Source: Acidobacteriota bacterium (GTDB lineage: Bacteria > Acidobacteriota > Holophagae > Acanthopleuribacterales > Acanthopleuribacteraceae). From it: 64,000 bases of DNA. Within the stretch, counting starts at the first letter, position 1, and every line of letters begins with the position of its first letter. The stretch spans positions 1 to 64,000 of the forward strand of contig JAGQSC010000003.1 of NCBI GenBank assembly GCA_020439745.1. The letters run 5' to 3'. The notes beneath the pieces are model-generated. The model had not been told where the DNA came from and did no database searches. It was given only the letters and a program-made list of their open reading frames with translations. Positions 36,034 through 44,419 of the stretch are shown piece after piece. Position numbers and translations under genes: made by a program.

Positions 36034-36501
36034 TTATTCCTTGGATTTAGCCTTCATGATTAACGTTTCTAACTCTCCCATGAACTCGGTGACATCTTTG
36101 AACGCCCGATAAACAGAAGCGAATCGCACATAAGCGACTTGATCCAGGGCCTTCAATCGGTCCATGACGATTTCGCCGATCTCATTGCTACTGATCTCCT
36201 TGTCGGGTTTCTCGTACAAAATGGCCAGAACATCGTTCACGATGTTTTGGCAATCTGCCATGCGTACAGGCCGTTTCTGACAGGCGGCAAGAATGCCATT
36301 CAATAGTTTTTGGCGATTGAAGATCTCTCGGCGCCCATCTTTCTTGACCACCATGAACTGGATTTCATCCAAGCGTTCATAGCTTGTGAACCGCCTGTTG
36401 CAGCCCAAGCATTCCCTGCGTCGCCGGATCAGTTCTCCCTCTTTACTCTCGCGAGAATCCACCACGCGGTCTCCAATATGACCGCAAAATGGGCATTTCA
36501 T
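36034..36501 (-). CDS. nrdR: Transcriptional repressor NrdR
   Basis: A 155-residue protein with an N-terminal zinc ribbon ([11 protein letters not shown] and [12 protein letters not shown], four cysteines) and an ATP-cone domain ([20 protein letters not shown]). NrdR senses nucleotide levels and represses ribonucleotide reductase genes through NrdR boxes; none of those genes lies in the window. RBS GGAGG precedes the ATG. Confidence 0.96.
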   Translation of the reverse strand: MKCPFCGHIGDRVVDSRESKEGELIRRRRECLGCNRRFTSYERLDEIQFMVVKKDGRREIFNRQKLLNGILAACQKRPVRMADCQNIVNDVLAILYEKPDKEISSNEIGEIVMDRLKALDQVAYVRFASVYRAFKDVTEFMGELETLIMKAKSKE

Positions 36502-36568
36502 GCAACCCTCCTGGATTGAGCGCCCATTTTAGCGGGGCGCATCTACGTCATCAAGCGGGGGATCAGGG

Positions 36569-37648
36569 TCAAGGCACTTCGCTGCATATCGCCCGCAATT
36601 CTCGAACGATGTCGCCCACCTGAGGAACCGACGCAAGTTCGAGGTTTTCATGCAGTCCGACTCCGGGCACATCCGCTCCGGCCAGAAGTCTGGGTCGCGC
36701 CACGAGCTCATAGAAACAGTGATGATTGATCTCACGTAGAATGTGTTCACCAAAATTACAGACGGGCGTGTCCTCGTTCAATACGAGCACTCGGCCCGTT
36801 TTGCGCACGGACTGCATGACCGTGTCACGATCCCAAGGATACAACGTACGCAAGTCGATGATCTCGGTCGTTATGCCATCATTTGCCAACTCAGCAGCAG
36901 CCTGTTTGGCCAGGAACACGTGGCGGGAATAGGTCACCACCGTAATGTCTCGCCCTTCCTGGACCATCTTTGCCTTGCCAATGGGCACTTGATAATCTGT
37001 CAATCCCTTGGGCCACTGCGGCTTCCATGATTTTCGGGCTTCTTCGATATGAAAAAGAGTAGGACCGGTGGGTGCGTCTATCATGCGCTTCAGTTCCCGC
37101 TCCTCTGGTTCTCCCGGAATCAGTTCCTCACCTTTGACCCGGATCAGCGCTTTTGGATACAGAAACATCACGGGGTTGGGATCTTTGATCGACGAAATCA
37201 ATAAACCATACGCGTCCAATGGTGTAGAAGGCAGCACAATTTTCCATCCGGGAATATGGGCTGCAATCGACTCAAAACTGTGCGAGTGATAAATGGAGCC
37301 ATGGATGCCAGCACCGACAATGGTCATACACACAAGGGGCACCTCGAACTGGCCGTTGCTACTCCACCGAGTATTGCCCACTAACTTCAATAAGTCGATC
37401 GTGTTAAAGATGTAATCTCCAAATTGTACTTCGCACACTGGTTTCTGACCTGCCAACGCCAGACCCAGAGCGGTACCAATGATCCCTCGCTCATCCAAAG
37501 GCGAGTTCCAGGCCGTTTTGAGACCCTGGCTTACCGTAAATACCCCACCCAAGGGTGGTCCGACATCTTCACCAAATATGTCCGTGACGCCCAAATGTTC
37601 TTCGCCGTAGTGAAGTGCCATCCTCAGGGCTTGTGCCATCGTTGCCAT
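36569..37648 (-). CDS. 2-oxoacid dehydrogenase E1 component, beta subunit
   Basis: A 359-residue protein of the pyruvate/branched-chain 2-oxoacid dehydrogenase E1-beta family, with the N-terminal thiamine-diphosphate pyrimidine domain (GEDVGPPLGGVF, PLDERGIIGTALGLALAGQKPV) and the C-terminal transketolase-like domain (DLRTLYPWDRDTV, VLNEDT). It decarboxylates a 2-oxoacid together with the alpha subunit encoded one base upstream. E2 and E3 genes are not in the window, so pyruvate versus branched-chain substrates cannot be told apart. Confidence 0.92.
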   Translation of the reverse strand: MATMAQALRMALHYGEEHLGVTDIFGEDVGPPLGGVFTVSQGLKTAWNSPLDERGIIGTALGLALAGQKPVCEVQFGDYIFNTIDLLKLVGNTRWSSNGQFEVPLVCMTIVGAGIHGSIYHSHSFESIAAHIPGWKIVLPSTPLDAYGLLISSIKDPNPVMFLYPKALIRVKGEELIPGEPEERELKRMIDAPTGPTLFHIEEARKSWKPQWPKGLTDYQVPIGKAKMVQEGRDITVVTYSRHVFLAKQAAAELANDGITTEIIDLRTLYPWDRDTVMQSVRKTGRVLVLNEDTPVCNFGEHILREINHHCFYELVARPRLLAGADVPGVGLHENLELASVPQVGDIVRELRAICSEVP

Positions 37649-37649
37649 A

Positions 37650-38618
37650 CTAGAACCCTTCCTTGAAAATGTGGTCGTAAATAGATTCAGCCGTTGGGGC
37701 GGGTTCCGCCTTGATTTCCTTGAGGTACTCGTTCATGCGCTGGGTTTCAGCCTCGATCATTTCCAGATAGGCTTTGCGCGTGACCACTTTCTGTTTGATG
37801 AGCTTTTCGGCCCACACTTCCATGGGGTCGCATTCTGAGCCCTCGGGTACACGATTGGCCCCGGAACTGGAGGAGTGCCCATACAGCCTGGATACTTTGG
37901 CCTCCAACATGAACGGCTTGCGTTCGGTGCGGACGTAGTTCATGACTTCAGTCAATCGCTTATAGGAAACTTCGACATCGGTGCCGTCAATCACATCCCA
38001 TTGCATGCCGTACCCACGGGCCTTTTCAGCGATAGAATCCACTGGTTGGACCTGATCGTAGGACGTGGAGATGCCATACCGGTTATTGGTTACGATAAAC
38101 AGCACAGGTACTTCCTGGCCGGGCTGCGTGGCCCAGTTGAGACCAATATGGAAATCGCCTTCGGCTGTGCCCGCGTCGCCACAGGTCACGATGGTAATAC
38201 CTGACCCACCATGTCGCTTCTGCGCACGTGCCGTTCCTGGTGCCACCGTCCATTGGGTTTGAATGGTGGATGTCACCGGGCACACGTTCCATTCCACGCG
38301 AGCAAAGTGGTTGACGAAATTGCGACCGCCCGAGAATGGGTCCGTCGCACGGTTGTTCGCTTGCCTCAGCTCATCCCGTGGGTCCATACCCATGGCCAGC
38401 ATGGTGGCTGCATTGCGATAGTGAAAGTGGAAATAGTCATAATCCAATCCACGTCCTGGACGCGCCAGCAGACCCAGCGGAATATTAAAGGCTTCCTCTC
38501 CGGGCCCTCCAAGCCAGAAATGGCCATCGGCAGACTTTGACATCTTAATCATTCGTTCTTCAAGGCAACGAGCGGTTACCATCAGTTCGAGGATTCTCAG
38601 CTTCAATTCCTTTTTCAT
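37650..38618 (-). CDS. 2-oxoacid dehydrogenase E1 component, alpha subunit
   Basis: A 322-residue E1-alpha subunit with the thiamine-diphosphate binding motif GDAGTAEGDFH ending in NN (about residues 150-180) and the phosphorylation-loop-like YGHSSSSGAN region. The start at 38618 has GAGGA upstream and gives the family N-terminus; an open frame extends 11 residues further. It makes the heterotetrameric E1 with the beta subunit. Confidence 0.92.
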   Translation of the reverse strand: MKKELKLRILELMVTARCLEERMIKMSKSADGHFWLGGPGEEAFNIPLGLLARPGRGLDYDYFHFHYRNAATMLAMGMDPRDELRQANNRATDPFSGGRNFVNHFARVEWNVCPVTSTIQTQWTVAPGTARAQKRHGGSGITIVTCGDAGTAEGDFHIGLNWATQPGQEVPVLFIVTNNRYGISTSYDQVQPVDSIAEKARGYGMQWDVIDGTDVEVSYKRLTEVMNYVRTERKPFMLEAKVSRLYGHSSSSGANRVPEGSECDPMEVWAEKLIKQKVVTRKAYLEMIEAETQRMNEYLKEIKAEPAPTAESIYDHIFKEGF

Positions 38619-38810
38619 GCAGTCCTCGGCATTGATATTGGCGCGATACAAGATCGCGTAACTTGTGCACTGCCCGCGTTAGCGGGCGCGACCGGTAGCT
38701 GGTCAAAACGCGCGGGCCCCCACTTTATCACACCGTTCGCATGTTGGTAAACGCGCATTAATCGTCCGCCAGACCCCAGGATTGAAACAGTTTGAACCAG
38801 GCGAACAGGT

Positions 38811-40607
38811 CTATTTGCGCAGAAAGTTACGCTCTATTTCATCATTAGTCATGGTTAGCGCAATCGGTCGCCCGTGTGGGCAGAACAGCGGACTAGAACT
38901 CGACCATAGTTGATCGATCAAATGCTGCATCTTTTCGGCCGTCAATCTCATATTGATCTTGATAGCGGCTTTGCATGCGCGGGTCGCGGCCAACAAGTCG
39001 ATGATGGCCTCGACAGCAGCATCGTCGCGCTGGCCACGAGCCTTTTCGACCAACTCCACCACCAGCGGGCCCACTTGGCGGGAAGTTAGAAAAGCGGGGA
39101 CCTCGCGCACCACACAAGTCCGATCATCCAGGGCTCCTACATCAAATCCAAAACGCGTGAACAACGGTTCCAATGACTCAAAATCAATCATCTGGGCTCG
39201 AGTCATTTCGACTGTTTCAGGAATCAACAGTTTCTGACGCTCAAAGGATCCGCTCAACAAAGTGGCGTTGATCTGGTCGTACAGAATGCGTTCATGTGCT
39301 ACGTGCTGGTCTATGACATAGAGATGCTCCCGGTCTTGAGCCAGGATATAACTATCGCGGAATTGACCAATCACTCTGGGGTTCTGAAGTGAAGGCTCTG
39401 CATGGAAAAGCGGTTTGTCGGCAACTGCTGCCACCGGTTCCTCAATGTGCGATGGCTGACTGGTGTGATCCACCTCATGACGGGCCACAAACCGCTGGTA
39501 TGGGTTGTCGTCATTAGGGGTAAATAGCGGTCCATGGTTCTGCGTTCGATCATCCAGCGAGGTTTGTCGTGCTATGACGGGAGGTGTCCGAACGCGGTAG
39601 GTCACCGTAAGAGGCTGGGCCACCAATCGTTCACGCAGCACATCGCGCACGCGATCGTGCACCCAGGCACCCTGAATGAACTTCACTTCCGTTTTTGCCG
39701 GATGAACATTCACATCCACTTCAGCCGATGGCACGTGCACAAACAAAAAGATGACCGGATGGGTGTGTCCTTCACCAAAACCTCGGTAGGCTTCACTGAT
39801 TGCATGACTAAGCACCTTATCGCGAACCAACCGGCCATTCACAAATAGATACTGATGAGACCTACTGGTTTTGAAGTAGTTGGGTGTTGAGATCATGCCA
39901 CTCAAGTGGAGCCAATCGCAATGCTGGTCCAGATCCAGCATGTGACGCATCATATCTTTGCCGAAATGCTGATAAATCCGTTCTTTCAAACTGGTCACTG
40001 GGGTCACATCAAAGAGTGTTCGGCCGTCGGACTCCAATACGAAGCGTTTGTCTAAATGCGCAAATGAATACTGGGTCACTAGATTGACGATCCAAGAGAG
40101 CTCCGTTTCGGTACGCCTCATAAACTTGCGCCGCGCGGGAATATTGAAGAAAAGCCCACCAACGTTGACATGGGTGCCCACCGGGCATGCCACTTCAGTG
40201 ACCTGTTCGATCTTGCTGCCCCTTAAGGTCACCCGCACACCAACGGTGGCCTCAGGCGTCCTGCTTTCAAGCGTCATTCGGGAAACGGATGCAATGCTTG
40301 GCAATGCCTCGCCTCGAAATCCCAAGGTCCGAATAGAAAAGAGATCTTCGGCGCGGGTCAATTTAGAGGTTGCATGGCGTTCAAACGCCATCAAACAATC
40401 GTCATGGTCCATTCCATGACCATTGTCCCAGATCGCGATTTTGCGCTTGCCACCAGCTTCAATGGCCAGTCGAATGTGGTCCGCGCCAGCATCGAGACTA
40501 TTCTCCAGTAGCTCTTTGACAGCAGACACCGGCCGCTCCACCACCTCTCCAGCAGCGATTTGATTGGCCAAATGATCTGGCAATACTCGAATATGACCCA
40601 AGGTCAC
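38811..40607 (-). CDS. mutL: DNA mismatch repair protein MutL
   Basis: A 598-residue MutL. The GHKL ATPase motifs ENSLDAGAD, DNGHGM and GFRGEALPS are in the first 110 residues. The C-terminal domain carries DQHVAHERI, ACKAAIKIN and CPHGRPI, the motif set of MutL proteins with endonuclease activity (the last acidic position of the first motif is Asp). This fits organisms without MutH. No mutS is adjacent. The 190 bases between its stop and the E1-alpha start hold a short GC-rich hairpin (38672-38687) but no gene. Confidence 0.96.
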   Translation of the reverse strand: MTLGHIRVLPDHLANQIAAGEVVERPVSAVKELLENSLDAGADHIRLAIEAGGKRKIAIWDNGHGMDHDDCLMAFERHATSKLTRAEDLFSIRTLGFRGEALPSIASVSRMTLESRTPEATVGVRVTLRGSKIEQVTEVACPVGTHVNVGGLFFNIPARRKFMRRTETELSWIVNLVTQYSFAHLDKRFVLESDGRTLFDVTPVTSLKERIYQHFGKDMMRHMLDLDQHCDWLHLSGMISTPNYFKTSRSHQYLFVNGRLVRDKVLSHAISEAYRGFGEGHTHPVIFLFVHVPSAEVDVNVHPAKTEVKFIQGAWVHDRVRDVLRERLVAQPLTVTYRVRTPPVIARQTSLDDRTQNHGPLFTPNDDNPYQRFVARHEVDHTSQPSHIEEPVAAVADKPLFHAEPSLQNPRVIGQFRDSYILAQDREHLYVIDQHVAHERILYDQINATLLSGSFERQKLLIPETVEMTRAQMIDFESLEPLFTRFGFDVGALDDRTCVVREVPAFLTSRQVGPLVVELVEKARGQRDDAAVEAIIDLLAATRACKAAIKINMRLTAEKMQHLIDQLWSSSSPLFCPHGRPIALTMTNDEIERNFLRK

Positions 40608-40648
40608 GCCTCCCTGACCGCAACCTTACCATAGGTACCAATTAATCC

Positions 40649-40677
40649 TTGTCAATACGGGTTCATTGACGTACATT
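40649..40677 (+). promoter_or_regulatory. Candidate promoter of the secreted 160-residue protein
   Basis: TTGTCA (40649-40654) and TACATT (40672-40677) are spaced by 17 bp, with a start site expected about 30 bases before the ATG at 40713. Motif-based call only. Confidence 0.4.
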
Positions 40678-40712
40678 GGGAATGAGTACGTATTTCCGGA
40701 CGGAGTGTCTCA

Positions 40713-41195
40713 ATGACGAGAATTGCAATAGGTATCCTCTTAACTGCTGGATTGTTTGGCTTTAGCCAAGAGACAGCCACAGTAGACGATATGCATTTCA
40801 CCATGGTCGAAGACGTTTGGGTGCACGATGCGCTTCCAGACGAATACGATGTTGAAGAGCGATTCTCGGCCGTTCATAATGATGAAAAGTGGCAATCTTG
40901 GTACGAGTCAGGAAACGACCGATTGCGCGCCGTTTTGGATTTGGGCGTCAATATCGCCTTCATGATGGTGAGTGCAGAAGACAATCAGCAACACGTTTTT
41001 ACCGTTTGGGAAAACGACAAGCGCTTGGACTGTGCCGTTGATAACGACCAACCCTATGTCATGGGTAACGTGAGATGCCCCAAAGTGGGCTGGTGGGTTA
41101 AGGCGGGAATACCAGCTGGCGCCGTGATTGTGGGTGCGATCATTGTCGATGACAATTCAGTATCCGACGAAGCATCGCCCATTCGAAAGCAATAA
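40713..41195 (+). CDS. Hypothetical secreted or membrane-anchored protein
   Basis: A 160-residue protein with a signal peptide (ITIA-like hydrophobic start, cleavage likely near GFSQ), an acidic middle (residues 20-120) and a hydrophobic segment near the C-terminus (AGIPAGAVIVGAIIV, about 131-145) followed by a short polar tail. Two cysteines (about 108 and 121) could pair. RBS GGAGTG is present. I do not recognise the family. It stands alone between mutL (divergent) and the two-component pair. Confidence 0.75.
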   Translation: MTRIAIGILLTAGLFGFSQETATVDDMHFTMVEDVWVHDALPDEYDVEERFSAVHNDEKWQSWYESGNDRLRAVLDLGVNIAFMMVSAEDNQQHVFTVWENDKRLDCAVDNDQPYVMGNVRCPKVGWWVKAGIPAGAVIVGAIIVDDNSVSDEASPIRKQ

Positions 41196-41202
41196 TTAAC
41201 AC

Positions 41203-41222
41203 ACTGGATGTAAAGATCCAGT
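41203..41222 (+). other. Hairpin after the secreted-protein gene
   Basis: ACTGGAT and ATCCAGT (41203-41209, 41216-41222) form a perfect seven-base stem with a six-base loop eight bases past the stop codon. There is no T run, so termination would be weak; it may instead act as a 3' stabiliser or leader structure of the two-component operon. Confidence 0.35.
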
Positions 41223-41310
41223 CAAACATCCGTGTTAGGTTATTGCCTCTCCCGTTCAAGAACCGTTAACATGGTGAAAACCAACCATTTTGACGCGTGA
41301 AGGGGGGTCC

Positions 41311-42033
41311 ATGTCCGGCCGGGCGAAAAACATCCTCGTTGTAGAAGACGAGCCCAAGATTCTGGAAGGATTGCGCGATGCTCTTGAGTTCCAGGGGTTC
41401 GAGGTCCAGATTGCAACACGTGGCGACGAAGCGCTGTCCATTGCGTTAACGCAGCATCCTGACCTCATTTTGTTGGACATCATGCTGCCCAAGCTCTCCG
41501 GGCTTGATGTCTGTGAGAATCTGCGGCGCAGTGGCATCAAAGCACCCATCATCTTTCTAACCGCCAAAGGTGGTGAATCTGATCGCATACAAGGGCTCGA
41601 ACTGGGTGCCGACGATTACATCACCAAGCCTTTTTCGATCAAGGAACTGATCGCCAGGATCAATGCTCATTTACGGCGAAGGGAACTTGATGCACTCGAG
41701 GCAATGACCGATGGTCGTAAAGATACGGTATTTCACGTACACCAGTTGACGGTGGATTTTGCCGCCAGATCCTGCTGGCTGTCAGGTGAAGTGCTGCACC
41801 TGTCCGAGAAGGAATTCCTAATCCTCAAGATTCTGCTGGAGAATATTGGTCGAGTCGTAGACCGGGAAACGTTGTTGCGCGAGGTTTGGGGCTACCAGAA
41901 CATCGACCTTGAAACGCGAACGGTGGATGTGACCATCGGCAAACTCAGGCAAAAAATAGAGAATGATCCCGTGTCACCTCAAATCATCAAAACCAAACGC
42001 GGTAAAGGGTACATCATCGAAGGCACCATGTAA
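41311..42033 (+). CDS. OmpR/PhoB-family response regulator
   Basis: A 240-residue regulator with a receiver domain (Asp56 in LLDIMLPKLSG, Lys in ITKPFSI) and a winged-helix DNA-binding domain (LSEKEFLILKILLENIGRVV and the KLRQKIENDP region). Start at 41311 is supported by a G-rich RBS; an in-frame TTG at 41290 is less likely. Its stop overlaps the kinase start by one base (TAATG). Stimulus unknown. Confidence 0.93.
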   Translation: MSGRAKNILVVEDEPKILEGLRDALEFQGFEVQIATRGDEALSIALTQHPDLILLDIMLPKLSGLDVCENLRRSGIKAPIIFLTAKGGESDRIQGLELGADDYITKPFSIKELIARINAHLRRRELDALEAMTDGRKDTVFHVHQLTVDFAARSCWLSGEVLHLSEKEFLILKILLENIGRVVDRETLLREVWGYQNIDLETRTVDVTIGKLRQKIENDPVSPQIIKTKRGKGYIIEGTM

Positions 42034-43847
42034 TGAAAAACCGGATAGTTAGAACCTATTCGGTCTATGTGGTGTTGATTATTATTCCCGTCACCATTTT
42101 GTTGTATCAAGGGTATCGCTCCCTGCGCCTGCACCGACAACAACTGGAATCCACCCTCAACAGCCAGTTGGAACAGGCCAGCACACAGTTTCGACGTGAC
42201 TTGTTCGAAAAATGGCGGATTTTTTTAGAAGAAGAACGCAAGCGAGACTATTCCCACTACCAAGGCACCATTTTCCCGGACGAGGACCGCTTCTTCTTTC
42301 CGGAGCCCGGTGCCAAAGAGCGATCACCCCTTCAGATTGAACCGAACCACTTCGCATACTTGTTGGAGAGCAGCAGTGCCCCAAGCGTGTCAGGCCAGGA
42401 AGGGCTCATCTTCAAGAACAGCGTCATTGGCTATTTCGAATTCGATATTTATAGTCAGAAATTCTTTACCCCATACCAGAGCGCAGCACCTTTCGGCAAC
42501 ACAGAACCAAAGCTTTTAGATCGTTATCTCAGCTTCCTGGACGAAGTAATTGAACCAGCGCTGTCTGACCATTTGAGGCTCAATGCCGATGGCACCATCA
42601 ATATTCGCGGCTTGTTGCTGAACTTGAAAACAAGGCGATATCAGAAAACTTACATTCGAGCTGACAGGGCTATAGAGTTGGACAAACTGAGGGGTGCCAT
42701 CCCCCGCGTGCGTCCCGGAACCCGCCAGTCCACAAACCTAGAAGTCAGTTACTATGATTTCAAGTTCGATACTTTGAATTTGGATCGCGGCAAATACATC
42801 TACGGGTTTCGCACCGTCATCATCCACGACGACGTACGCATCCAGGGATTTGTCTTTGATGTCTTGCGTCTGTTGCAGGAAATGCAGTCACTAATCGAGC
42901 CACTGCAACCCGAGTTCGGTAGTCTTGTGATCAATGCATTCGAGCCAAGATATGGAACGCCTCTCTTCGAACCGTTTCATGCCCTTACCGCAGACGCGAA
43001 CCTGAACGACGAAGAGACCTACCTGGCTGGATACTTCGCAGAACGGCAGCGGTTCTTTTACACCATGGGTTTCCTTTTTATCGCCATCATCGCGTCCACG
43101 GTGCATATGACACGCATGATTCACGCTGAAAATCAATTGGCCGCCAAAAAGAACGACTTCGTATCTGCTGTGACCCATGAACTGAAGGCGCCGCTCACCA
43201 GTATCCGGCTCTACGCCGAGTTGCTGGAAGAAGGCTGGGCCAAGGGCAAGGAGACCAAGTACTACCGCTACATTCACAGTGAAACCATCCGCCTGACACG
43301 CCTGGTCACCAACATCCTCGATTTCGCCCGACTAGAACGCGGTGAGTTCAAACTCAACCCCAAACCCATCAAACTCCATACCTTCATCAAAGAAACGCTC
43401 GAAAGTTGGCGATTTTGGCTGGAAGAAAACGGGTTTCAGGTGAACTACGATTTTTGGGGGTCGCCTTCCATTCTGGTGGACCCGGATACCCTGACACAGA
43501 TCATTTACAACATGTGTGACAATGCATTGAAATACGCCAAGAACACCGAGTCGCCCACTATTTTTGTGCACATCGAGGAAACCGACACCGAAGCCATACT
43601 TACCATTTACGACAACGGGCCTGGCGTCAAAAAAGAAGAAGAAACCAAAGTGTTTCAACGCTTCTACCGAGGGGAAGACGAAATGACACGGGAAAACACG
43701 GGCACCGGACTAGGTTTGGCTCTGGTGGAAGAACTGGTCCAGAAAAACGGCGCGCAGATGTCGATTTTCCATCCGCAAAAGCACAAAGGGTTTGGCATAC
43801 GGTTCGTTTTCCCCAAGCGATTGGCACCTGACGAAACCCTGTCTTAG
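42033..43847 (+). CDS. Sensor histidine kinase
   Basis: A 604-residue membrane kinase: N-terminal helix (about 10-30), a long extracytoplasmic region (about 35-335) with no recognised sensor domain, a second helix (about 338-358), a HisKA domain with phospho-His382 in VTHELKAPLTS, and a HATPase domain (NALKYAKN N box, DNGPGVKKEE, GTGLGLALVEELV). It should phosphorylate the regulator encoded just upstream. The roughly 300-residue periplasmic part is large and unassigned. Confidence 0.93.
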   Translation: MKNRIVRTYSVYVVLIIIPVTILLYQGYRSLRLHRQQLESTLNSQLEQASTQFRRDLFEKWRIFLEEERKRDYSHYQGTIFPDEDRFFFPEPGAKERSPLQIEPNHFAYLLESSSAPSVSGQEGLIFKNSVIGYFEFDIYSQKFFTPYQSAAPFGNTEPKLLDRYLSFLDEVIEPALSDHLRLNADGTINIRGLLLNLKTRRYQKTYIRADRAIELDKLRGAIPRVRPGTRQSTNLEVSYYDFKFDTLNLDRGKYIYGFRTVIIHDDVRIQGFVFDVLRLLQEMQSLIEPLQPEFGSLVINAFEPRYGTPLFEPFHALTADANLNDEETYLAGYFAERQRFFYTMGFLFIAIIASTVHMTRMIHAENQLAAKKNDFVSAVTHELKAPLTSIRLYAELLEEGWAKGKETKYYRYIHSETIRLTRLVTNILDFARLERGEFKLNPKPIKLHTFIKETLESWRFWLEENGFQVNYDFWGSPSILVDPDTLTQIIYNMCDNALKYAKNTESPTIFVHIEETDTEAILTIYDNGPGVKKEEETKVFQRFYRGEDEMTRENTGTGLGLALVEELVQKNGAQMSIFHPQKHKGFGIRFVFPKRLAPDETLS

Positions 43848-43849
43848 AT

Positions 43850-44419
43850 TTAGCGAGAAACACCGCGATGACCGGCGACCCAGAACCGCCATGGCAACGC
43901 CTTAGAATGCCGAATGCCAATCCGCGGTCCTGACTCGATGAGCGGACGCTCGTTGCGGTCTTCCAACCACATCTCAGTGCCCGTCAAATCCAAGCCGTTC
44001 TCATTCAGGCTTACTGACAGAGCCGCACAGCATTTTGCGGGCCCATTACACAGTTGATCATTGTTTCGAGCTTTGGGCCGACGTTGCGCCAACCAGGAAT
44101 GATGGTTCATTGGCTCTAGAGCCCGAATGAGTACCGCACAACCACGACCCGTCGATTCTGTGACCACGTTCATGCAGTGATGCATGCCATATACAAAATA
44201 GACATAAAGGTGGCCTGCTGGTCCGAACATCACCTGATTGCGAGGTGTGGCTCCATTGCGCGAATGACTGGCCCCATCGTCGACGTCCATGTACGCTTCA
44301 ACCTCAATCACGCGCAGTATCAAGACAACATCCCTCGATTTGCGGAACAGCCATTTACCCAAGCATGCCCGAGCAACGTCAAGGGTGGGTCGATCGTAAA
44401 ACGCACGATCCAGCTTCAC
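43850..44419 (-). CDS. 3-methyladenine DNA glycosylase (AAG/MPG family)
   Basis: A 189-residue base-excision repair enzyme of the AAG family, removing alkylated purines. Motifs: RVIEVEAYMDVDDGASHS (catalytic Glu in the VEAY region), TPRNQVMFGPAGHLYVYFVYG and LIRALEP. Its ATG overlaps the stop of the sulfatase-fold gene by four bases. Three bases separate its stop from the histidine-kinase stop on the other strand. Confidence 0.92.
   Translation of the reverse strand: MKLDRAFYDRPTLDVARACLGKWLFRKSRDVVLILRVIEVEAYMDVDDGASHSRNGATPRNQVMFGPAGHLYVYFVYGMHHCMNVVTESTGRGCAVLIRALEPMNHHSWLAQRRPKARNNDQLCNGPAKCCAALSVSLNENGLDLTGTEMWLEDRNERPLIESGPRIGIRHSKALPWRFWVAGHRGVSR

Noticed and set aside
36511-36533. 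GC-rich inverted repeat between nrdR and the E1-beta gene as a terminator or NrdR box
   Set aside because: No T run, and it does not resemble an NrdR box; the repeat is imperfectly placed.
38672-38687. GCCCGC-GTTA-GCGGGC hairpin between mutL and E1-alpha as a terminator
   Set aside because: No T run follows on either strand; kept only as a note under mutL.
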